From the NCBI GenBank assembly GCA_018819665.1, contig JAHJOY010000330.1, positions 1-12,539 of the forward strand: DNA of 12,539 bases, written 5' to 3'. The notes below the pieces were generated by a model. That model did not search any database and was not told where the DNA came from. It saw only the letters and a program-made list of their open reading frames with translations. How positions within the stretch are numbered: position 1 is the stretch's first letter; each line of letters opens with the position of its first letter. The translations under genes were made by a program, and so were the position numbers. This DNA is from a bacterium. GTDB taxonomy: Bacteria > Atribacterota > Phoenicimicrobiia > Phoenicimicrobiales > Phoenicimicrobiaceae. Of this stretch, positions 7,314 through 12,539 are shown piece by piece.

Positions 7314-7333
7314 AGACACGATACATCGTGTCT
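7314..7333. repeat. Compact palindrome, 9-bp stem
   Basis: AGACACGAT and ATCGTGTCT form a perfect 9-bp stem around AC. CTCTACC follows, so the minus strand reads GGTAGAG directly before the stem, matching the GTAG-plus-stem layout of the other palindromes. Confidence 0.85.
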
Positions 7334-7344
7334 CTACCTTATTA

Positions 7345-7400
7345 AGCTAAAAGCTTAAAGCTAAAAGCGAAAAACCATAATTCAAAATTCAAAACTTTTT
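7345..7400. repeat. AGCTAAA/ATTCAAA heptad array, inverted relative to 19-74
   Basis: Eight 7-base units: AGCTAAA, AGCTTAA, AGCTAAA, AGCGAAA, AACCATA, two ATTCAAA, ACTTTTT. Read on the minus strand they match the array at 19-67 nearly unit for unit, except that the TTTCGCT and TTTAGCT units are exchanged. They share the 7-base register of the GTGAATA array at 7240-7281, despite 63 bases of palindromes between them. Confidence 0.85.
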
Positions 7401-7505
7401 CTCTCAATACTAAATTTTAAGTTCTGTTTTTGCTTCTTTATCTTTTCATTTTTGCCATATAGTGTACGAGATAAGAAAGATGAAACTCAATAGATAAAAC
7501 AATAT
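7401..7505. other. Spacer core without a recognised element
   Basis: These 105 AT-rich bases lie between the inverted array 7345-7400 and the forward array from 7506. I see no gene, RNA fold or strong promoter. The length is a multiple of seven, and a few units (TACTAAA, ATATAGT, GTACGAG) resemble array heptads, so it may be decayed array. That is inference. Confidence 0.4.
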
Positions 7506-7582
7506 GTTTAAATTTTAAATTTTGAGCTATGGTTTTACGTTTTGCGCTTTTCGTTTTTCACTATATAATATATATACTATAC
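7506..7582. repeat. Heptanucleotide repeat array upstream of ahcY
   Basis: Eleven 7-base units: GTTTAAA, TTTTAAA, TTTTGAG, CTATGGT, a TTTACGT/TTTGCGC/TTTTCGT/TTTTCAC block, TATATAA, TATATAT and ACTATAC. The order of modules matches the array upstream of recJ. A further ATTCACT-type unit lies at 7606-7612, just before the ribosome binding site, as it does in front of relA. Confidence 0.75.
7564..7569 (+). promoter_or_regulatory. Possible -10 box (TATAAT) inside the ahcY array
   Basis: TATAAT lies 69 bases before the ahcY start. The best upstream hexamer is TTGCGC at 7542-7547, which matches the -35 consensus at only its first three bases, with 16-base spacing. It is listed because the recJ array has TATAAT at the equivalent place. 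No SAH riboswitch-like fold is visible between here and the start codon. Confidence 0.3.
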
Positions 7583-7638
7583 GCAAGAATGGAATGTTAA
7601 ATACTATTCACTAATTAAAAAGGAAAGGAGTACGAAGA

Positions 7639-8895
7639 ATGAATTATGGAATAAAGGATATTGATTTAGCTAAAAAAGGGAAAGATAGAATTGAATGGGC
7701 CGAAAAACAGATGCCCGTTCTTTCAACTATAAGAAAAAGATTTGACAAGGAAGAAACTCTAAAAGGGGTTAAAATAGCTGCTTGCCTCCATGTAACTACC
7801 GAGACAGCTAATCTGGTGAGAACTTTAAAAGAAGGAGGTGCAGAAGTGTCTCTATGTGCTTCCAATCCTCTAAGTACCCAGGATGATGTAGCGGCTTCCC
7901 TGGTAAAAGATTTTGGAATTTCTGTATTTGCTATCAAGGGAGAGGATAAGGATACTTATTATCAGCATATTGAAAAAGTGCTAAATTGTAAGCCTAATAT
8001 CACTATGGATGATGGGGCTGATCTGGTTTCAACTATTCATTCTCAAAAGAAAGAGCTAATTAAAGACATTATTGCTGGTACTGAAGAAACCACTACCGGA
8101 GTTATTCGATTAAGAAGTATGGAAAAAGATAAAGCTTTAAAGTATCCGATTATTGCGGTAAATGATGCTCAGACTAAATATCTCTTCGATAATAGATATG
8201 GTACCGGACAGAGCACCATCGATGGCCTGCTAAGGGCTACTAATATTTTAGTCGCCGGTAAAATATTTGTTATTTGTGGATATGGCTGGTGTGCTCGAGG
8301 TTTAGCGATGAGAGCTAATGGTATGGGCGCTCAGGTGATAATTACTGAAGTCGATCCCATGAAAGCATTAGAAGCAGTAATGGACGGCTATCAAGTTATG
8401 CCCATAAAAGAGGCTGCCAAAATCGGAGATATTTTTATAACCTTGACCGGTGATATAAACGTAATATCAACAGAAGAGTTTCCTTTAATGAAAGATGGGG
8501 CAATTTTGGCTAATTCGGGACATTTTAATGTAGAGATCAACATAGGAGCTTTAGAAAAATTATCAGTAAATAAAAAGAAAATTAGAGAGTATATTGAGGA
8601 ATATACTTTAGAAAATGGAAAAAAGATAAATCTTCTGGCAGAAGGAAGACTTCTGAATTTGTCTGCTGCCGAAGGACATCCGGCAAGTGTGATGGATATG
8701 AGTTTTGCCAATCAGGCTTTATCTGCTGAATATTTAGTTAAAGAAGGGAGAAATTTACAGAAAAAAGTGTATTGCGTTCCCGAGGTTATTGATAAGGAAA
8801 TTGCCAGATTAAAATTAGAATCGATGGGAATAAAGATTGATAAACTTACCGAGGAACAAGAAAAATATCTTTCTTCCTGGCAGATGGGAACCTAG
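7639..8895 (+). CDS. ahcY: Adenosylhomocysteinase
   Basis: The enzyme reversibly splits S-adenosylhomocysteine into adenosine and homocysteine, relieving product inhibition of methyltransferases in the methyl cycle. The 418 residues correspond to the short prokaryotic form. Visible are the substrate-binding LHVTTETA (50-57), NPLSTQDDVAA (76-86), MDDGAD (123-128), TEETTTGV (148-155) with a likely catalytic Glu150, and Lys180/Asp184/Asn185 in the stretch leading to RYGTGQS. The NAD-binding GYGWCARG is at 214-221, NSGHFNVEI near 292-300, and LAEGRLLNL with EGHPASVMDMSFA follows. The T-x-E-T of the adenine pocket is the adenosylhomocysteine form; thermophilic homologues proposed to use S-inosylhomocysteine carry Lys in place of that Glu, so adenosine is the likelier substrate here. 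A good AGGAG (7626-7630) lies eight bases before ATG. It appears monocistronic, with repeat arrays on both sides. Confidence 0.96.
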   Translation: MNYGIKDIDLAKKGKDRIEWAEKQMPVLSTIRKRFDKEETLKGVKIAACLHVTTETANLVRTLKEGGAEVSLCASNPLSTQDDVAASLVKDFGISVFAIKGEDKDTYYQHIEKVLNCKPNITMDDGADLVSTIHSQKKELIKDIIAGTEETTTGVIRLRSMEKDKALKYPIIAVNDAQTKYLFDNRYGTGQSTIDGLLRATNILVAGKIFVICGYGWCARGLAMRANGMGAQVIITEVDPMKALEAVMDGYQVMPIKEAAKIGDIFITLTGDINVISTEEFPLMKDGAILANSGHFNVEINIGALEKLSVNKKKIREYIEEYTLENGKKINLLAEGRLLNLSAAEGHPASVMDMSFANQALSAEYLVKEGRNLQKKVYCVPEVIDKEIARLKLESMGIKIDKLTEEQEKYLSSWQMGT

Positions 8896-8898
8896 CTC

Positions 8899-8933
8899 GT
8901 ATCGCGTATTGCGTATATCGTATTGCGTAAAGA
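8899..8933. repeat. GTATCGC heptad array after ahcY
   Basis: Five 7-base units (GTATCGC, GTATTGC, GTATATC, GTATTGC, GTAAAGA) begin three bases after the ahcY stop. They match the array at the apt stop (2398-2432) and, inverted, the array at 9125-9154. Confidence 0.85.
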
Positions 8934-8956
8934 AAATGAAGATAGAAATCTAATTA

Positions 8957-9055
8957 GTATCGAGTATATAGCAAAGAAAGGAAAGAGTTAGTTGGTTACC
9001 TAGTTAATTAGTTAAGAAAATAAAAGATTAATTAGTATATGGTATATAGAATGAA
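8957..9055. repeat. Mixed heptad and octad repeats downstream of ahcY
   Basis: Short heptad runs occur at 8957-8977 (GTATCGA, GTATATA, GCAAAGA) and 9035-9055 (GTATATG, GTATATA, GAATGAA). Between them, 8988-9019 reads as 8-base units of the form TTAxxTAG (TTAGTTGG, TTACCTAG, TTAATTAG, TTAAGAAA). The region contains no plausible gene. Confidence 0.6.
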
Positions 9056-9078
9056 TTAAAGGATACAGAATCTTTATT

Positions 9079-9116
9079 CCCTCTCCCCTTCGAGGGAGAG
9101 GGTTAGGGTGAGGGGG
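9079..9116. repeat. REP-like hairpin with GGGTTAGGGTGAGGG tail
   Basis: CCCTCTCCC and GGGAGAGGG form a perfect 9-bp stem with a six-base loop (CTTCGA), followed by TTAGGGTGAGGGGG. Elements of this type are, to my knowledge, scattered through genomes of many unrelated bacterial phyla and resemble REP units mobilised by IS200-like REP-associated transposases. No transposase gene is in the window. It lies between the convergent ahcY and the minus-strand gene. It lacks a U-tract, but it could hinder transcription from either side. Confidence 0.7.
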
Positions 9117-9124
9117 AAACAAGC

Positions 9125-9154
9125 GCAATACGATATACGATATACGATATATGC
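9125..9154. repeat. ATACGAT-type heptad array at the 3' end of the minus-strand gene
   Basis: On the minus strand this reads as GTATATC, GTATATC and GTATTGC units, beginning a few bases after the stop codon of the gene at 9156-9548. It is an inverted counterpart of the array after ahcY. Each array therefore reads GTATxxC in the direction of transcription of its own gene. Confidence 0.8.
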
Positions 9155-9155
9155 T

Positions 9156-9548
9156 TTATTTTATTAAATCAGGATTTTCGCTTTTTATATAATTTACTAA
9201 TTTATTTAAATCAACTGTATCAATAAATATTTTTCTGCCCTTCCACCCCCTCATAAAATATACCAAAGATTTTTCTGCACCCTCTCTAATCTCTACAGAG
9301 TCCATCTCTTTAAAATTTAACCTATCTTTTCTTTTCATTAAAAACAAAGTCGTAGTAGTTATCAATATTCCTTTCTTATCAATAATTATTTCAGTTTTAT
9401 TAGACACAACTAATATAAAGAAGAAACCCAAAACCAATAAAATAGTTTGATGACTTATAACTCCCCATATTATTATAATAATTCCCACCACTAAAGAAGA
9501 ATATTCCAACCACTTCTTGATTTCTTTAGGATTATAAGTTTTAATCAT
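9156..9548 (-). CDS. Small membrane protein of unknown function, PH-like tail
   Basis: I do not recognise a named family with confidence. The 130-residue protein has a short basic N-terminus, two adjacent hydrophobic helices (about 16-31 and 35-48), and then a soluble part rich in predicted beta strands (about 52-122) ending in a helix. Two helices followed by a strand-rich domain recall bacterial PH-domain (bPH/YcxB- or DUF304-like) membrane proteins; this is inference from layout only. There is no signal peptide or catalytic motif. The ATG start is well supported by AAAGGAGA (9554-9561 on the complement), five bases upstream. It lies 169 bases downstream of prfB on the same strand, converges with ahcY, and its stop abuts a heptad array. 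Confidence 0.8.
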   Translation of the reverse strand: MIKTYNPKEIKKWLEYSSLVVGIIIIIWGVISHQTILLVLGFFFILVVSNKTEIIIDKKGILITTTTLFLMKRKDRLNFKEMDSVEIREGAEKSLVYFMRGWKGRKIFIDTVDLNKLVNYIKSENPDLIK

Positions 9549-9572
9549 TTTTATCTCCTTTAAGCCAATACA

Positions 9573-9611
9573 CTGGTTTGCCGGTAGCCAGTTTGCCTGT
9601 TAACCGGTTGA
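9573..9611. repeat. GTTTGCC/AACCGG repeat cluster upstream of the minus-strand gene
   Basis: GTTTGCC occurs twice, 15 bases apart (9576-9582 and 9591-9597). ACTGG and CCAGT (9572-9592) are inverted around the first copy, and the 8-base palindrome AACCGGTT is at 9602-9609. On the minus strand it reads as units of 7-8 bases (TTAACAGG, CAAACTGG, CTACCGG, CAAACCAG). It takes the place that heptad arrays occupy in front of other genes, but belongs to a different repeat class. Confidence 0.55.
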
Positions 9612-9717
9612 GTAATTAATAAAAAGATGAGAAAAGGTAATCAACCCGTATCAACAACAGCTCAAGAACCATTATTTGTTACTTGTGGACGAACCTACCC
9701 TACCTTAGCTATATAAT

Positions 9718-10819
9718 TTAATCTTTTTTCTTGCTCTTTAAGTAGGCTTCAATAAAGCAATTTATTTCGCCATCCATAATTACCTGTAAGTTTCCACTTT
9801 CCACTTCTGTTCGATGGTCTTTCACCATCTGATAGGGATGAAATACATAAGAACGTATCTGGCTTCCCCAGGCAATGTCTTTCTTTTTCCCTCTAACCTC
9901 TTTTAAATCTTTTTCTTTTTCTTGCTGGTAATTTTCAAACAATCTTGCCCGTAAAATTTTCATTGCAGTCATTTTGTTACTGTATTGAGATCTTTCATTT
10001 TGACATTGTACTACAATATTGGTGGGTAAATGGGTTATTCTTACGGCAGAATCAGTGGTGTTAACGTGCTGACCCCCTGCTCCTGTGGCTCGATAAGTAT
10101 CTATCCTTAAATCTGATTCCTTAATATCAATCTCTACTTCTTGATCAATTTCAGGGATAACCTCCACCGAGGCAAAAGAAGTGTGTCTTCTTCTATTCGC
10201 ATCAAACGGAGAAATTCTAACCAGACGATGTATTCCTTTTTCTGCTTTTAAATATCCAAAAGCATGGTTTCCACTAATAGTGAAAGTAACATTCTTTATC
10301 CCGGCTTCCTCGCCGGGTGAGATCTCTATTATCTTGGCGATATACCCATTTTTCTCTGACCATCTCAGATACATCCTCAGTAACATTTCAGCCCAATCCT
10401 GAGATTCTGTACCACCAGCACCTGGCCGAATAGTAACTATAGTATTATTAGTATCATATTTACCATTAAATAAAACAATTAATTCTTTTTTTTCAATATC
10501 TTTTTCTAAAACCTTTACTTTTTGCTCTATCTCTTCCCAAATTTCTTTCCTGTCTTCTTCCAGATTGAGCTCTAAGAGTATTGCTAATTCTTCTAAGTTG
10601 TCTTTTAACTCCTTAAATTCGCCTATAGTGTCTTTTAATTCCTTAACTCTTTTTGTAACTTCCTGAGCTTTTTCCTGATCAGACCAGAAAGATCCTTGGG
10701 ACATTTCTTTTTCTATTTTTTTTACTTCTCTCTCTTTTGCAGATAAGTCAAAGATAAGTCCCCATTTCGTCAATTTTTTTACGAAGTTGCTCCAGCTTAT
10801 TTTGTAATTTCTCTATCAT
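9718..10819 (-). CDS. prfB: Peptide chain release factor 2 (programmed +1 frameshift)
   Basis: RF2 recognises UGA and UAA in the ribosomal A site and triggers peptide release. The gene is in two frames. Translation starts at ATG 10817-10819, eight bases after AGGAAGG, and runs 23 codons to CTT followed by in-frame TGA (10748-10750). A +1 slip skips the T at 10750, and translation resumes at GAC (10749-10747), giving 366 residues; the E. coli protein has 365. The stop-codon-reading tripeptide SPF is at 203-205 and the catalytic GGQ at 248-250, both almost exactly where E. coli RF2 has them. The N-terminal coiled-coil domain is intact. A TTG-started reading of the second frame alone (from 10773) would give a wrong N-terminus. 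The gene follows secA, as in many Gram-positive-type bacteria. Confidence 0.95.
10747..10765 (-). promoter_or_regulatory. prfB +1 frameshift site (CUU UGA C)
   Basis: The minus strand carries the canonical slippery stop CTTTGAC, with codon 23 CTT, codon 24 TGA and the shifted GAC. The usual stimulator is a Shine-Dalgarno-like AGGGGG ending three bases before CUU. Here the nearest candidate is GGGG (10760-10763), six bases before CUU and a weaker match. Established knowledge: low RF2 slows decoding of the UGA and favours the shift, giving autoregulation. Confidence 0.92.
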
Positions 10820-11002
10820 TTTATCTGCCTTCCTTTCTATTTCCTACTTCTCTTAATTTTAATTTTTTAATGCTGGTAAAATTTTCTCACTTTTACCTAA
10901 AATAAAATTAGATTACTTCGCCATTAAAATTCTGATAAATAATTTAATTTATAATTTTTTCATTAGGCGAAATAATCGCAAAAAGATTTTTATCTAATTG
11001 TA
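10820..11002. other. secA-prfB intergenic region with inverted repeats
   Basis: This AT-rich stretch of 183 bases has no heptad array, in contrast to the other long spacers. ATTACTTCGCC (10912-10922) and GGCGAAATAAT (10966-10976) are inverted with 10 of 11 bases matching, around an AT-rich 43-base centre. GGTAAAA (10875-10881) and TTTTACC (10891-10897) form a perfect 7-bp stem with a 9-base loop. Neither is followed by a T-run on the minus strand, so they are not ordinary terminators. The ribosome binding site of prfB is at 10828-10835. Confidence 0.5.
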
Positions 11003-12539
11003 TTATATATTTTTTCCGCAACAATGTTTATACTTTAATCCACTACCACAAGGGCAAGGGTCATTTCTCCCTATCTTTTTCTTCTTTTGCCCTTCTTCCT
11101 CTTCTAATCCTTTCCTTTTAACAAAAGGTGATTTTTTTGTTTGACTGCTAACTATAGGAGCAGGTGTTTCTCTTCTTGCCTGGCGAACCCCTTGAGACTC
11201 TTCTTTTTTAAGCCTGACTTTATAAATAAATTTTACTACTTCTTCTTTTATACTGTTGATCATTTCTTGAAACATATTATGGGCTTCAAAATGATATTCC
11301 ATCAAAGGGTCTTTCTGTCCATAAGCCCTTAGACCTATACCCTGTTTTAATTCATCTAAACGTCGTAGATTGTCTTTCCATTCCCGATCTACCACCCGAA
11401 GCACAATCATCGTTTCAATCTGTCTCATCAAAGGTGGTGTAAATTCTTTTTCCCGTAATTCATATATTTCAAAAGCTTTTTCTGTTAAAATGTCCTGTAA
11501 TTTAGGGATAGATAACTTAGGAATTTCTTCCTTGGGAATAACCAATGAAATAGAGAAGATTTGCATAAAATGATCTTTAAGCCCTGACCAATCCCATTCT
11601 TCAGGATAAATTTCTTTATTGGTATAATTCTTCAAGATATTTTCAATAGTGTCTTTTACCATTTCTAAAACATGTTCTTTAACATCTTTGCTTTCTAAAA
11701 CCATTCTCCGTTGTTCATAGATTACCTTCCTCTGGTATTCCATTTCATTATCAAAATCTAAAAGCTGTTTTCTTATCTCAAAATTTCTTCCCTCTACTTT
11801 TTTCTGAGCACTCTCTATCGATCTGGTAACTAAAGGATGCTCAATGGGAACATCTTCCTCCATACCTAGCTTTTCCATAATTCCAGAAATCCGATCAGAA
11901 CCAAAAAGCCGCATGAGATCATCTTCCAAAGAAAGGAAAAAGCGAGAAGAGCCGGGATCACCCTGTCTTCCTGATCTGCCTCTTAACTGATTATCAATAC
12001 GCCTGCTTTCATGTCTTTCCGTTCCAACTACATGCAAACCTCCTAATTTAGCTATCCCTTCACCCAATACAATATCAGTTCCTCGCCCAGCCATATTAGT
12101 GGAAATAGTTACATTCCTACCTTGACCTGCTTGAGCTATTATCTCTGCTTCTCTTTCGTGATTTTTTGCATTCAGGACATTGTGTTCAATATTTTCTTTC
12201 TTTAATAATTTACTCAATGTTTCTGACTTATCGATTGATACTGTTCCTACTAAAATAGACCTTCCCATCTTATGAACTTCAACTATCTCTTTAATAACTG
12301 CTCTGAACTTTTCTCTTTCAGTTCTATAGATAACATCTGTATAAGTATTCCTGATTAATTTTTTATTAGGAGCAATAACCACTACTGGTAGATTGTAAAT
12401 ATGGATAAATTCTTCTTCTTCAGTCTTGGCAGTACCTGTCATACCACTAAGTTTCTTGTATAATCTAAAATAATTCTGGAAAGTTATAGTAGCTAAGGTC
12501 TGATTTTCCCGGGCGATTACCACTCCTTCTTTTGCTTCA
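11003..12539 (-). CDS. secA: Preprotein translocase ATPase SecA (C-terminal part)
   Basis: SecA drives secretory preproteins through the SecYEG channel at the cytoplasmic membrane by ATP hydrolysis. The frame is open to the window edge, so the N-terminal part is missing; 511 residues are visible. In order: EAKEGVVIARENQTLATITFQNYF and MTGTA at the start of the second nucleotide-binding half, TNMAGRGTDIVLG, GTERHESRRIDNQLRGRSGRQGDPGSSRFF (helicase motifs V and VI region), the helical wing and scaffold region, a Lys/Glu-rich linker, and the zinc-binding tail NDPCPCGSGLKYKHCC that contacts SecB or phospholipids. GTG at 12523 is internal, not the start. It is followed on the same strand by prfB, 183 bases away. 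Confidence 0.97.
   Translation of the reverse strand, partial: EAKEGVVIARENQTLATITFQNYFRLYKKLSGMTGTAKTEEEEFIHIYNLPVVVIAPNKKLIRNTYTDVIYRTEREKFRAVIKEIVEVHKMGRSILVGTVSIDKSETLSKLLKKENIEHNVLNAKNHEREAEIIAQAGQGRNVTISTNMAGRGTDIVLGEGIAKLGGLHVVGTERHESRRIDNQLRGRSGRQGDPGSSRFFLSLEDDLMRLFGSDRISGIMEKLGMEEDVPIEHPLVTRSIESAQKKVEGRNFEIRKQLLDFDNEMEYQRKVIYEQRRMVLESKDVKEHVLEMVKDTIENILKNYTNKEIYPEEWDWSGLKDHFMQIFSISLVIPKEEIPKLSIPKLQDILTEKAFEIYELREKEFTPPLMRQIETMIVLRVVDREWKDNLRRLDELKQGIGLRAYGQKDPLMEYHFEAHNMFQEMINSIKEEVVKFIYKVRLKKEESQGVRQARRETPAPIVSSQTKKSPFVKRKGLEEEEGQKKKKIGRNDPCPCGSGLKYKHCCGKNI

Noticed and set aside
7583..7638. SAH riboswitch upstream of ahcY
   Set aside because: The leader consists of array units and a ribosome binding site; I see no conserved SAH riboswitch stems or GC-rich core.
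9101..9116. Telomere-like TTAGGG repeat
   Set aside because: There is only one TTAGGG, and it is part of a hairpin element; there is no tandem array.
10773..10773. TTG start giving a single-frame prfB of 351 residues
   Set aside because: The upstream 23-codon frame with its own ribosome binding site, followed by CTT TGA C, gives the genuine RF2 N-terminus by +1 frameshift.
12521..12523. GTG as the start of secA
   Set aside because: The frame continues upstream to the window edge with conserved SecA sequence (EAKEG), so it is an internal codon of a truncated gene.

Overview
The window looks like chromosomal DNA of an AT-rich, probably anaerobic, uncultivated bacterium. Codons end mostly in A or T, Shine-Dalgarno (SD) sites are strong, and TGA acts as a stop in prfB, so the standard bacterial code applies. 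The order recJ-apt-relA-dtd and the pair secA-prfB are typical of Firmicutes-like and deep-branching Gram-positive-related lineages. I cannot name the phylum; an Atribacterota-like lineage is only a guess.

Layout. 19-151: repeat array. 169-2398 (+): recJ and apt, a two-gene operon. 2398-2834: repeat-filled spacer. 2838-7234 (+): relA (bifunctional Rel), dtd, a glycerophosphodiester phosphodiesterase with an unusual insertion, and a GloB-like metallo-beta-lactamase hydrolase. 7235-7638: second repeat-filled spacer. 7639-8895 (+): ahcY. 8896-9155: convergent spacer with repeats and a REP-like hairpin. 9156-9548 (-): small two-helix membrane protein of unknown function. 9718-10819 (-): prfB with the classic +1 programmed frameshift. 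11003-12539 (-): the C-terminal two-thirds or so of secA, cut by the window edge.

The genes are mostly housekeeping: DNA repair (RecJ), purine salvage (Apt), the stringent response (Rel), proofreading of D-aminoacyl-tRNA (Dtd), methyl-cycle recycling (AhcY), translation termination (RF2) and protein export (SecA).

The unusual part lies between the genes. Nearly every boundary of a + strand transcription unit, and the 3' end of the minus-strand hypothetical gene, consists of degenerate 7-base tandem units (for example GTATCGC, GTGAATA, ATTCAAA and their reverse complements). These stay in 7-base register over as much as 161 bases. The arrays begin within about 0-12 bases of stop codons and end at or close to ribosome binding sites. 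Their orientation follows transcription: one orientation after stop codons, its reverse complement before starts. Gaps inside operons lack them. Compact palindromes, several preceded by GTAG, are embedded in two spacers. Two genes that directly follow such arrays, recJ and relA, appear to start at rare codons (AUA and AUU).
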